This document shows, one piece after another, positions 1 to 11,600 of a DNA stretch of 64,000 nt (position 1 is the stretch's first letter; every line of letters begins with the position of its first letter). Source of the stretch: Flaccisagitta enflata. Lineage: Eukaryota; Chaetognatha; Sagittoidea; Aphragmophora. The stretch lies in the NCBI GenBank assembly GCA_965153355.1, contig OZ231127.1, forward strand, positions 23,064,001-23,128,000. The letters run 5' to 3'. A model generated the notes under the pieces. That model was not told the origin of the DNA, searched no databases, and was given only the letters and a program-made list of their open reading frames with translations. A program made the translations under genes and the position numbers.

Positions 1-715
1 TGTATGTAATGAATATCTCCATTGTGACTTAAACTTAGCATTTTGGTAGCCTTGCATGAAAAAGATACAATATAAAGGCGGCGCTAATTGGAGGGTTAAA
101 AAGCTAAGTCATATTTCAATTTCAAAAGCGCCCGGGGCGCTTTTTAGAAAAAATACGGTAGCTATCCCTAGCTCCATCAGACCTATCCCTAGCTCTATCA
201 GACCACTCCTAGCTCTATCAGACCTATCCCGCCGGGCGTCATTAATCCAGAGCTATCCCTAGCTCCATCAGACCTATCCCTAGCTCTATCAGACCATTCC
301 TAGCTCTATAAGACCTATCCCGAGCTCTATCAGGCCTCTCCCGAACTCTATCAGACCTATCCCGAGCTCTATCAGACCTATCCCGAGCTTTATCAGACCT
401 ATCACCAGCTCTATCAGACCTATCTCCAGCTCTATCAGACCTATCCTAAGACCTATCCGACCTATCACCAGACCTATCCGACCTAACCCCAGACCTATCC
501 GGCCTATTCCCAGACCTATTAATGACCTATCCCCAGTCTAACCGAAGCTGATTATATTAGTGAATGAAATGATGAGTATCATTTAGTGATGAACAAAATG
601 AGTTTTGGTTTAAACATTTTTAGCGATTTATTCGAGCGTGACCGACAGATGGATTGACGGACGGACGTGACGGACAGAGTTTATAGAGATGCTATGAGCA
701 TCTAAGAATCATCCT
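1..715 (+). repeat. Left-truncated family A composite repeat with 22-bp tandem array
   Basis: The first ~480 bases are identical to 11873-12350 (offset 11872). The two copies then diverge through point changes and small indels. The core is a tandem array of ~22-bp units of the type CCTATCCCGAGCTCTATCAG at about 160-530. It is followed by a CGGA-rich stretch and a terminal hairpin GATGCT-atg-AGCATC at 688-702. The short open frame at 56-262 is in repeat DNA and also occurs in the second copy, so I do not treat it as a gene. Confidence 0.85.
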
Positions 716-879
716 GCATATTTTTCGAATCTCTATGATATCCGCTGACGGCGTACTATGCTCCTTTTGATCAAGATGTAGAGTCTAACCTGACTTACTC
801 AATGTGATTTTAAATCGGTGTTCAATTATCACCAACGTTTTACGCTAAAAAGGTGTGTTTTTGTGTAGAGACATGGATA

Positions 880-1372
880 GACGTTAAGAGACATGAACAG
901 ACATAAGAGAAACAAAAGATACAAAACAAAAGAGACAAAATGAAAGAGACAAAATGAAAGAGACAAAATGAAAGAGACAAAATGAAAGAGACAAAATGAA
1001 AGAGACAAAATGAAAGAGACAAATTGAAAGAGAGACAAAATGAAAGAGACAAAATGAAAGACAAAATGAAAGACAAAATGAAAGACACATGAACAGACAT
1101 AAGAGAAACAAAAGAGACAAAACTAAAGAGACAAAATGAAAGAGACAAAATGAAAGACAAAACGAAAGAGACAAAAAGAAAGAGACAAAATGAAAGAGAC
1201 AAAATGAAAGAGACAAAATGAAAGAGACAAAACGAAAGAGACAAAACGAAAGAGACAAAACGAAAGAGACAAAACGAAAGAGACAAAACGAAAGAGACAA
1301 AACGAAAGAGACAAAACGAAAGAGACAAAACGAAAGAGACAAAACGAAAGAGACAATAATCAAAAGGGACAT
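880..1372. repeat. GAGACAAAAT/C-type minisatellite
   Basis: About forty near-perfect 11-bp units (GAGACAAAATG or GAGACAAAACG), with a variant block at about 1085-1165. The unit change from T to C runs in one block at 1225-1350, as expected of local unit amplification. Long open frames on the minus strand here are repeat artefacts. Confidence 0.95.
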
Positions 1373-1623
1373 GAGAAATATAAAAGACATGAGGGGACAT
1401 AAGAAGAAATGAAAAGTGTAAAAATCGCGTGAAAATTTCGCATTACGCACCAACTAACCCACAGACACTCCCTCTTATAGGACCCATCTAAAAACGGCGA
1501 ACCGAGATCTATTAGGCATTTTTTCGGATTTTGAATATCTCTTTCCATTGCAGAGTAATGCGATTTTCTTTTGTGTCATTCAGAAAAATCACTTCATTAT
1601 ACCACTGCACTAAAATTTCGTAC

Positions 1624-1678
1624 CTTGCACTGAGGCGGCATCTTCGTTGTTTTTGGCGGTTTGTTTGTCTTTAGGCAT
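1624..1678 (-). CDS. Possible first coding exon, unrecognised hydrophilic protein
   Basis: On the minus strand an ATG (1676-1678) opens 18 codons of lysine-, glutamine- and asparagine-rich sequence starting MPKDKQTAK. A splice-donor match (AAG|GTACGA, donor at 1618-1623) then ends the exon in phase 1. The piece is too short to assign to a family. If real, the gene continues left out of the window, and 1-1617 would be its intron or a neighbour. The call rests only on start codon, codon content and donor, so it is weak. Confidence 0.3.
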
Positions 1679-2004
1679 CTTGTCAGTTGGTTTAATCATT
1701 TATCGTTATAAAAAGTAAAATCGTTAGTATTATGTATATTAGTGATTTGTTGCAATTCCAGGTCCACTTAGTCGGTAGGTTAGTATCTAGCGAAAATATA
1801 TAACGTACGTTTGCTTTTAAATATTTGTGGAAGGGGATCTTTGTTGCATGACCACCGTTCGGCGGTTGTGGATCATGGTTGGCCTTTCTGAATCTTGCTA
1901 TTGCACGCTAAAGATATGGATTTCCATCCTTTGCGGTCATGCAACCAATATTTAACCGTTCATCAAGACATGTTGTTCAACATACCATGTACGAATCTAA
2001 TCAT

Positions 2005-2022
2005 TCCCCTTCTTTCTTTCTG

Positions 2023-2065
<43 letters not shown>

Positions 2066-2243
2066 GCCTTTCTTTCTTTCTGCCTTTCTTTCTTTCTTTC
2101 TTTCTGCCTTTCTTTCTTTCTTTCTTTCTGCCTTTCTTTTTTTTTCTTTTTTTCTTTCTTTCTCTCTTTTATTCTTTCTTTGTTCTTTCCTTCTTTCATT
2201 CTTTTTCCCTCTTTCTTTCATGCACACACATGTGCATATTTAT

Positions 2244-2274
<31 letters not shown>

Positions 2275-2275
2275 T
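2005..2275. repeat. TTTC microsatellite followed by CA run
   Basis: TTTC units with TGCC interruptions fill about 2008-2220, followed by a short CA tract at 2250-2272. The open frames on both strands here are only repeat translations. Confidence 0.95.
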
Positions 2276-2284
2276 ACACCCCTG

Positions 2285-3435
2285 CAAAACAGGCCTGTAT
2301 ATTATTGAGTTCCCCCCTCCCCGGGAAATCAAAGCGTCTAAAGATGGGGAAAGAAAATCAAAGAAACAGGTCGCCCAAGGGCAATATATGGTCAGCGATA
2401 CCCTTTGCCTAGCTTTGGTGATTGTGAGTTGGGTGGGGAGCAGGGCAGCGGCCGAGAGAAGTCCTGTAGAACACCACAGGGGGACTTTCGTTTGTCCTGC
2501 CTTACTTGGATGAGATGCTACTTAGAGGGTTGACTGAAGGCCTTCAAGAGCTTAAATTGAGGTCTAAGAAGGCTGATGTAGGGCTTGAGAATGCCAATTG
2601 GAAGCTTGAGAGGACTACCTTGAGGCCTAATTTGAGGCATGAGAGGACAGGTTTGAGGCATGGGAATTTCGATTTTAGGCCTGCAAGGCCAGGTTTGAGG
2701 CCTGAGAGGTCAAATTTGAGGCCTGAGAGGCCGGATTTGAGGCCTGAGAGGCTGGATTTGAGGCCTGAGAGGCTGGATTTGAGGCCTGAGAGGCTGGATT
2801 TGAGGCCAGAGAGGCTGGATTTGAGGCCTGAAAGGCCAGATTTGAGGTCTGAGAGGCCAGATTTGAGGCCTGGGAGGCTGGATTTGAGACCTGAGAGGCT
2901 AGTTTTGAGGCCTGAGAGGCCAGATTTGAGGCCTGAGAGGCTGGATTTGAGGCCTGAGAGGCTGGATTTGAGGCCAGAGAAGCTGGATTTGAGGCCTGAG
3001 AGGCCAGATTTGAGGTCTGAGAGGCCAGATTTGAGGCCTGGGAGGCTGGATTTGAGACCTGAGAGGCTAGTTTTGAGGCCTGAGAGGCCAGATTTGAGGT
3101 CTGAGGGGTCTGATGAAGGGGGGGGACTAACGAACGAACGAACGGACGGACGGACGAACGAAAGTCCCCCTGTGTTCTACAGGACTTCGGGCCGCTGCCC
3201 AAAAAGAGAAAAAAAGGAAATTTGGGTAAATATAGCTTTTGAAAGTACAAAATCATAAAACACAATTAGTAAAACATAATTCAGTACTATTTAAACCTTA
3301 ACAACATTGTTTTATTGCTATATAAGGAAGAAAACCAAAGGTATAAAAACACGACGCGATGCGTCGCGGGGAAGAAAATCAAAGCTAGGGGGGGGGAAAA
3401 AAATCAAAAGCGACTCAATGATATACACCCCTGCT
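2285..3435. mobile_element. Family E element interrupted by a family F foldback
   Basis: The outer ends are family E: CCTGTATATTATTGAG near 2296 and its inverted partner GACTCAATGATATACACCCC near 3411, each next to a G- or C-run. Nested inside is a family F foldback (about 2446-3205). It opens GGGCAGCGGCC...GAAGTCCTGTAGAACACC and closes with the inverted ...TGTTCTACAGGACTTCGGGCCGCTGCCC. Its core (about 2560-3110) is a tandem array of ~18-bp units TTGAGGCCTGAGAGGCTG. The 250-codon open frame through the array is a repeat translation (LRPER units), not a supported gene. Confidence 0.75.
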
Positions 3436-3477
3436 TCAAAGTTCATATCTTTCCTGAATCTCGGTTCCGAATTCTAT

Positions 3478-3480
3478 CAC

Positions 3481-3531
<51 letters not shown>

Positions 3532-3970
3532 CAGACAGACACTGACAGACTGACAGACTGACAGACAGACAGACAGACAGACAGACTGACAGACTGACAG
3601 ACAGACTGACAGACACACACAGACAAACTGACAGACACACACAGACAAACAAACAGACACACACAGACAAACAAACAGACACACACAGACAAACAAACAG
3701 ACACACACAGACAAACAAACAGAGACACACAGACAAACAAACAGAGACACACGCACACACGCACACACGCACACGCACACACGCACACGCACACACGCTT
3801 TCTCTTCCCTCTCTTCCCCGTCTCTCTCGCTCGCTCGCTTGCTCACTCTCTCCCCTGTCTCTCGCTCGCTCGCTCTCTCCCCTGTCTCTCGCTCGCTCGC
3901 TCTCTCCCCTGTCTCTCGATCGCTCGCTTGCTCGCTCTCTCCTCTGTCTCTCATGCTCGCTCGCTCGCTC
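3478..3970. repeat. GACA, CACAGACAAACA and CTCGCTCG satellite cluster
   Basis: Consecutive arrays: GACA units (3480-3600), a CAGACAAACAGACACA minisatellite (3600-3750), CACACG units (3750-3797), then a ~30-bp minisatellite of CTCGCTCGCTCTCTCCCCTGT (3825-3975). The flanking phrase TTCAAAGTTCATATCTTT...TTCCGAATTCTATCACA occurs both at 3437 and 3980, so the whole block is duplicated-flank repeat DNA. Confidence 0.9.
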
Positions 3971-4177
3971 TCTCCCGTCTTCAAAGTTCATATCTTTTCT
4001 GAATCTCGGTTCCGAATTCTATCACACACACACACACACCACACACATACACCTACAGCTCTCTCTTCATAGTTAACATAGCTTTCTTGTATTTCGGTTC
4101 CTAATTCTCTCTCTATACCTGGCATTACCTGCTCTCTCTATACCTGCTGAAAACCTCTTTTCAATTTTGTCAATCAG

Positions 4178-4330
4178 GAGGTCCCGCGCGAATTGGAAAC
4201 GATGGCGGAGCGTTACAAAGCGATGCGCGAGAGACGCGGGGCCGACTTTAAGGAACGCGGTGGAGGCCGCAATCAGTATCGCAAAGAGGGCCAGAACGTC
4301 GACTTTGGTGGCAAGGGAAGCAAGTGGTGA
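4178..4330 (+). CDS. 3'-terminal exon of an unrecognised basic protein
   Basis: After a pyrimidine-containing acceptor (TTTTGTCAATCAG) the exon reads 50 codons and stops at TGA 4328-4330. The peptide is strongly basic, with a helical start (EVPRELETMAERYKAMRERR) and a glycine-rich end finishing FGGKGSKW. GC content and codon use jump compared with the surrounding AT-rich or satellite DNA. It resembles the basic tails of RNA-binding or ribosome-biogenesis proteins, but I could not match it to a named family. No upstream exon was found; the preceding kilobase is satellite. The entering phase is taken as 0 because only this frame is open with coding-like composition. Confidence 0.55.
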   Translation, partial: EVPRELETMAERYKAMRERRGADFKERGGGRNQYRKEGQNVDFGGKGSKW

Positions 4331-4373
4331 ATAGCTTTGCCCTTAAACGCGCATTCCTTACAAAGTTTATTGG

Positions 4374-4927
4374 TACAGTAGATCTCGTCTAGACTTGAGA
4401 TAACGGGGGCGAGCATTGTAGGAAAACAAATGAAGCCAGGGGAGTGATATTTCAAACATAGACTAATAATGGGATGCTTTAATGCCTATGATAGCTGGTT
4501 GCCATGGAAACACATTTCCATGTATTCTCGCTAAAGTATCAATATTTTGAGAGATTTTTAGAATATGCTTAAAATAAAATTTACTGCAACTTTCCCCTGA
4601 TATGTTCTGTAAAATGTCAGCCTGGTTTGTGGTTGCTAGGGGTTGTCACACATGGATACGCTCCCTGTGTGACCAAACAGCATTCTTACAGGCATACTGT
4701 GGAAAGGTGTAACAAATTTTATTTTAAATAATGTTCCCTAAAAAAATCTCTCAAAATATTGATACTTTGGCGAGAATACATGGAAATGTGTTTCCATGGC
4801 AACCACCTATCATGGGGAATTAAGCATCCTTTAATAAGTCTATGATCCAAATATCGCTCCCCTGCCTTCATTTGTCTTTCCACCATGCTTGCCCCCGTTT
4901 TCTCAAGTCTAGACGAGATCTCCTGTA
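4374..4927. mobile_element. Family B foldback (Tc1/mariner-like MITE)
   Basis: A ~554-bp element whose arms are inverted repeats of each other over roughly 200 bp each. The left end TACAGTAGATCTCGTCTAGA and the right end TCTAGACGAGATCTCCTGTA are bounded by TA, as in Tc1/mariner-type elements. No transposase frame is present, so it would be non-autonomous. A relative lies at 27366-27878 and a lone end at about 37603-37625. Confidence 0.8.
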
Positions 4928-5001
4928 TATTGTTTTCAGTATCCGCCGCTATCAATGATTATTGTTGTGTGACCCTTGCTTTGGCTCTTTGTATATTCTA
5001 G

Positions 5002-5060
5002 TATGCCCCTCCATACGAACCACACGAACACGAAGAGAAATTGGTTGCCCTAGCTGAAAG
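5002..5060 (+). CDS. Weak internal exon candidate
   Basis: An acceptor-like TTTGTATATTCTAG is followed by an open, coding-like stretch (YAPPYEPHEHEEKLVALAE) and a weak donor (GAAAG|GTTGCA) just before a family A repeat. It lies between the terminal exon at 4178-4330 and the phospholipase start at 5683, and its parent gene is not identified. Confidence 0.2.
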
Positions 5061-5063
5061 GTT

Positions 5064-5305
5064 GCATTTTATGTCGCTTGCAAAGCGACTCCTTAAAGAG
5101 TGTGTGTCCGAAGGTCCGTCCGTCCGTCCGTCCGTCCGTCCGTCCGTCCGTCCATCCGTCCGTAACACGGATATTCACATGACGCGAAATCGGCCAGGAA
5201 GTAAACTGAGTACTGCCCCTGCCCAGCCACACTACAGCCCGCTCCCAGCCACATACTCGCCAAACCCATACTGCCCCTGCCCACCCGCAAGCGACCTCTT
5301 ATTGG
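5064..5305 (-). repeat. Family A structured repeat (copy B)
   Basis: Reverse orientation. The 3' hairpin lies at 5073-5090 (AGTCGCTT/AAGCGAC arms) and the CCGT tandem at 5117-5163. The 5' arm GTCGCTTGC (complement of about 5287-5295) is an exact 9-nt reverse complement of the 3' arm GCAAGCGAC. The usual GGTGGGCAGGGGC motif is next to the 5' arm. Confidence 0.8.
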
Positions 5306-5682
5306 CAGTGTGTTACTATTCAGTGGACCAAATATCTAAAGTAAAGCAAACTTTTTCTTTCTGGCACCATTAAACCTCTGTATATTAATTTTTAACGAGA
5401 TTTCCTGTCATGAAATATCTTAAATCAAAATTTACATCTGTTCAAAACTAAGTTGGTGGTGCACTGATGTTTTCTTTTCGTATTCCTGTGGTTGTCCAAA
5501 GGTCTCCCATTTTGTTTTATTCATGATTTGCTTAGCGAACTCTGAACTCCTGAGTCAAAGTTTGCTCCATTTTCCAGTGATTTCGCTCTAGTGCCATTTG
5601 TTTTCTACCGTTATCAATACATCTGCGCGCCAAAGTTGTCTTTTTCATTCCATTTTCGGCGGCGTCTTAGCAATTATACAAA

Positions 5683-8600
5683 ATGAATTCGGCGGTTCTC
5701 GCGCTGATTGTGTTCCTCGTGCTGTTCATTTCCGGTAAGCATTGACGGATAGGCGCTGTAAGCACTGACGGGAAAGATGTATCCGTACATGATAAAATAC
5801 AACAAATACAATACAGCAAATACAATACTTACAGCGCGTGAAATATAATACGGCGCAAGCTACGCGCATGCTAAGCGACTTTCCACTCTGCTGCCAGGGA
5901 GGGTATCAATAAAAGGCATTGTCCGTCAGTCCGCCCTTCGGTCAATGATGCTCGTGTTAAACGTATACGCCATGTCTAGAAAGAGGTCACCTGGCGACCT
6001 GAAGGGGGTTGTCATTTGGTAGGCTGAAATTGGTTGACTCACTCCCATGCAAGAAAGCCTCATTTCTTACTTAAGTTAGTATGGGGTAGCGAAAAATTTG
6101 TATCATGTCAATTATAATTTTCATATGGAAATCCCTTCTTAAGCTATACATAATACTATTTGTAAAAAAAGATTTTAGCCATGACCCATTTTCATACAAA
6201 CTAGACTAGTATACATGAACGATGGTAGTGAAGAAAAGATCGTTTTCTGCCGAACCTATTTTCTGCAGTTCAAAACCGAATCTGCGGTTTTCTTTATTTT
6301 TATGCTTTACCTTCCCTTAAAGAAAAAATGATTACAGTGAGTTACATTGGAAAATCTCTATCAAAAACAGTTTCGGATAGCATTTTTACTCCTCTACAAT
6401 ATATCTTGGAAACTCGAGGACTATAACATGGCCTTGATCGTGTAGTGAGTCGTTGTTGTTTGTCGTTTGTGTCAACCCTTAAAAACTTGAGAACCACAAC
6501 TCAGATGTTGATGAAACTTGGTCAGTGTTATTTTTAGGGCATTACTAACCTGTGTACCAACTTTCAACAACATTCATAAATATTTAATACCCTTTGCCTA
6601 TTATTTTTGTAGTAATATTAATTCCTGGACTTTTGCTATTTACATAGGGGAAGGGTAGTAAAGGTTCACCAATGTTGTTCAAACTTGTTGTGAAGGTTTA
6701 TTGCATCAATTAAAGCTCCCCTGCAAGATTTCAGATAATTCTGAGTATTGGTTTAGAAGATATAAGGGTATTTTGCTAGTAATATTAATTCCTAGACTTG
6801 TGCAATTTACATAGGGGAATGGTAGTAAAGGTTCACCAATGTTGTTCAAACTTGTTGTGAAGGTTCATTGCATCAACTAAAGCTCCCCTGCAAGATTTTA
6901 GTAAATTCTGAGTATTGGTTGAGAAAATATGAGGGTATTTATGATGTATCTAGTAACATTATTTCTTGGCCTTAAGAATTTCTTTTTTTGTCCTCGACGA
7001 TCAGTTTACGTCGAGGACTATAACATAGCCTTGATCGTGTAGTAAGCCGTTTGTTTGTTTGTTCGTGTCAACCCTTAAAAACTTGAGAACCACAACTCAG
7101 ATGTTGATGAAACTTGGTCAGTGTTATTTTGAGGGCATTACTAACTTGTGTACCAACTTTTAACAACATTCATAAATATTTAATACCCTTTGCCTATTAT
7201 ATTTGTAGTAATATCAATTCCTGGACTTATGAAATTTACATAGGGGAAGGGTAGTAAAGGTTCACCAATGTTGTTTAAACTTGTTGTGGAAGTTCATTGT
7301 AGTAATTAAAGCTCCCCTGCAAGATTTCAGATAATTCTGAGTATTGGTTTAGAAGATATTAGGGTATTTTGCTAGTGATATTAATTCCTAGACTTGTGCA
7401 ATTTACATAGGGGAAGGGTAGTAAAGGTTCACCAATGTTGTTCAAACATGTTGTGAAGGTTCATTGCATCGATTAAAGATCCCCTGCAAGATTTCAGTAA
7501 ATTCTGAGTATTGGTTAAGAAAATAAGGGCATTTATCATGTATCTAATATTATTTTTTTTTTTGAATTTTTTTGAATTTTTTTTTTTTGAAATTTTTTTT
7601 TTTGAAAAATTTTTTTTTTGAAAAAAATTTTTTTTTTTTGAAAAATTATTTTTCTTTTTTTTTTTTTTGAAAAAAGATTTTTTTTTTTTTTTTTTTTTGA
7701 AAAGATTTTTTTTAAAATTTTTTTGTTGAAAAAATTTTCTTTGTTGAAAAAAATGTTTTTGTTTGAGAAAAAAATTTTTTGAAAAAAATTTTTTTTGCAA
7801 AATTTTTTTGAAATTTTTATCTTGGACTTCAAATTATGCTTTCATGGACTTCAAGGAATGCTATCATGGACTTCAAGGTATGCCATCATAGGCAGTAAAG
7901 TATGCCACCATGGACTTCAAGGTATGCAATTAGTAGCCGGGTCAGACTGAGTAGCTGGGTCAGACTGAGTAGCTGGGTCAGACTGAGTAGCTGGGTCAGA
8001 CTGAGTAGCTGGGTCAGACTGAGTAGCTGGGTCAGACTGAGTAGCCGGGTCAGACTGAGTAGCTGGGTCAGACTGAGTAGCTGGGTCAGACCGAGTAGCT
8101 GGGTCAGACCGAGTAGCTGGGTCAGACCGAGTAGCTGGGTCAGACCGAGTAGCTGGGTCAGACCGAGTAGCTGGGTCAGACCGAGTAGCTGGGTCAGACC
8201 GAGTAGCTGGGTCAGACCGAGTAGCTGGGTCAGACCGAGTAGCTGGGTCAGACCGAGTAGCTGGGTCAGACGGAGTAGCTGGGTCAGACCGAGTAGCTGG
8301 GTCAGACTGAGTAGCTGGGTCAGACTGAGTAGCTGGGTCAGACCCCGGGGTGGCTGGGTCCGAGACCCAGTGGCAGGTCAGACTGAGTGCTGGGTCCAGA
8401 CCAGGTAGCTGGGTCAGACTGAGTAGCTGGGTCAGACTGAGTAGCCGGGTCAGACTGAGTAGCCGGGTCAGACTGAGTAGCCGGGTCAGACTGAGTAGCC
8501 GGGTCAGACTGAGACAGAGCCGGGTCAGACTGAGACATTTGAATCTTTTTTATTGTTGGATTATAAGGTATGCTTTCATGGACTTCAAGGAATCCCATCA

Positions 8601-11600
8601 TGGGTTTCAAGGTATGCCATCATAGGCTGCAAGGTTTGCCACCATGAACTTCAAGGTATTCCATCATGGACTTTAAGGTATGCAGTTGATAGCTGGGTCA
8701 GACTGAGTAGCCGGGTCAGACTGAGTCGCCGGGTCCAGACTGAGTCGCCGGGTCAGACTGAGTCGCCGGTCAGGCAGTGCGAGTCAGGCCTGAGTAGCCG
8801 GGTCCGAGACTAGTGGCAGGTCAGACTGAGTAGCGGGTCGGGCCTGAGTAGCCGGGTCCAGACTAGTGGCCGGGTCAGACTGAGTAGCCGGGTCGGGCCA
8901 GAGTGGCCGGGTCAGACTGAGTAGGCAGGTCAGACTGAGTAGGCGGGTCATTTATGAAGTACACTCTAAAACATTTGTAAGCATTTGAAAGCATTTGTAT
9001 TCTTTATGGCACGTTGGTCCTTTAAGCCTTTTTCTTTACCTCTTGCTTACATGACCTGACAAATAAAAGTGCCATGTATGATGTCGGGATCTTGCGCGTC
9101 ATTAATAAAAAGCCACGTCAATTTTCTCTCCCAAGTGAACCTATATATATTGTTTGCCACATTTTTTGGGAAGCAAAACATTGATGAAAGAATTCTCAAA
9201 CACGAGAAAAGTACAATAACAAGCCTTTGCCTTAATGCCCTTTCCGATCAAATTTCATTCCTGTAAAAGTCACAAGCAAAACCCAAAACAAATAATTTAA
9301 TCTTTCTAGCAGCATCCTTGACACTTGCTTAGTTCGTTCACCCTTCGTCTTACTTCTAATTTCATTTCTCTTTGTTCTTCTTTTTCTCTTTGTTCTTCCT
9401 TTTCTCTTTGTTCTTCTTCTTCTTCTTCTTCTTCTTCTTCTTCTTCTTCTTCTTCTTCTTCTTCTTCTTCTTCTTCTTCTTCTCAAATTTCTTGTGGTGG
9501 TTGTTTCTGTTGTTGCTGTTGCTGTTTCTGCTGTTGTTGTTGCTGTGGTTGCTGTTGTTGCTGTTGTTGTTGTTGCTGTTGTTGTTGTTGTTGTTGTTGT
9601 TGCAGTTGCTTTATGTTTTTTCCTTCTTCTTCTCTTTCTCCTCTTTTTCTTTTTCTTTTCTTCTTCTTCTTCTTCTTCTTCTTCTTCTTCTTCTTCTTCT
9701 TCTTCTTCTTCTTCTTCTTTTCATTATGATTATTGTTGCCTTTGTTGGTGTTCTCGTTAATGTTCTTGAACATCAACTTCTTATCCTTCTCCCTCTACAC
9801 TCTCATCACCCTTACCACACTAAGCTAATCTTCTTCATCATTTCAGGGACCAAGTGGTGCGGTAACGGCAACATGGCAACTCATCCCGGAGACTTGGGTC
9901 AGAGCGCTGCTACAGACGCTTGCTGTCGATCTCACGATTTTTGTCCTTTGGTGCTTCACAGCGGAGAGTCCAAGGATGGATTCAAGAACCAAAGTCCTTT
10001 TACCATGTCTCACTGCCAATGCGATCAAATGTTCTACGAATGTCTCAATAGTAAGTTCGTCGTTTTTGAGTGCTCGCGTGCGATTGAAGCCCACAAAAAC
10101 GTCTGACAATGTTTTGTCGTTATAGACGGATTTCCGTTACTGTTATAGGCGGATTTCCATAACCTTTGGAGCCGTTGCAGTGGGGTCTAAGTTGTAACTG
10201 CACTAAAACTACGTTGCAGTTGACAACTCATTGACATTACACTTTTAGGATTAAAGACTGACGATGCAGTTATGGTTAAATACGTCTACTTTTCGTTGGC
10301 TAGGTTCAACTGTCTCCAGTACGAACATCCAAAGGTAAGACTAAGTTTCATTTATTCAATCGTCAAAAGTATCTTCTTTCACTTTACTTTGGTTTTAGGC
10401 TGAGGCGGATCACCCAATTGGCTTAAAAGGCTTGAGTCAAGGCTCCCGCGCCTCAGGGGGGTCCCGCACCTGCAGTTCCCCACCAAATGAAATTTAAAAA
10501 AAAAAGGAAAAGAGAAAAAACAAAAAAGACTCAAAAGAAAAAAAAAGTGGAGGGTAAAGAAAGAGAAGAAAAAGATAAAAAAAACATGAAGAAAAAAAAG
10601 TAATGAAAAAATAACAAATGATGAGTGGTAACAATGTTGTTACGGAGGAGGGGCCCATGCCCATAAGTGAAGCCTAGGGCCCCGCGCTTTGTTGATCCGC
10701 CTCAGCTTTTAGGCCCACGTCTTGCGTGATTAGGTCTCAATTCTCATCATCCACCATTGTCTCAGCGACACTTTGGGTGTGCCTCGACATTACTCTGGTT
10801 TTTTTTATGGATTTGTATGGTCCATGGCATAACTAAACAAGTCTTGGGCAGTAGAAAATATTTTAAGGAGCGGTTTTTGAGAAATTTTCAATCTTGTCAT
10901 TTTTCACCCATGTATAAACTTGTAGATTTTGCAGAGTCACTAGGATCTCCTTTTCAATTGCAAAATGTTAATTCTGATAAAATTACCTTTCATTTGATAG
11001 GTCGCACTACATAGTTTAAAAAATATCAAAATTTTCATCTTTCATACACCGTTACAAATTTGTAATGGTGGCATAAAAAACAAAAAAACAAGGCCAACAC
11101 CTTACAAGTCGCGTGCGGTCTTAAAGACTAAAAGACTAAATGACCTAAAGACCAAAAGACAAAAAGACAAAACAACTAAAAGTAAAAGCAGTAATGCAAA
11201 AGACGCCCAAAAACGCGAAAAAAAGCTAACGGAGACCAACTGACAGACAGACCGACCGACTGACTGACCAACCAACCGACCAACATAGTGGTTAATAGAG
11301 TCGCGTAGCACGCGACTAAAAATTTCTTAATGAAAATGTACAGTGTGATCTATCTACGGAAAGTAATTTCATCAGGATTAACGATAAGCAAATAAAATAG
11401 TAGTCCAAGTAACTCAGCAGAATCTATATGCTGAAATATGGTTGAAAATTTACAAAATAGGATATTTCTACTGCCCAAATATTGTTTAGTATTGCCATGG
11501 ACTATACCAACTTAAGTGGGCTCAAATTGGGCATTCGAATGAAACAGTATTTCCAAGCACTTTTTGTGTTCCGATTTTATAAAAAGAGCTCAATGTACAT

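Noticed and set aside
160-530. 22-bp units that might be a repeat-protein gene or array
   Set aside because: Tandem satellite without spacers; frames close quickly and the same unit sits in a dispersed repeat at 11.9 kb.
3120-3160. ACGAACGG repeats in family F taken as family A tandem
   Set aside because: They lack the family A hairpin and box; the surrounding inverted repeat is clearly family F.
7930-8520. Regular short repeats resembling a CRISPR array
   Set aside because: Units are contiguous with no unique spacers, and the locus is an animal intron.
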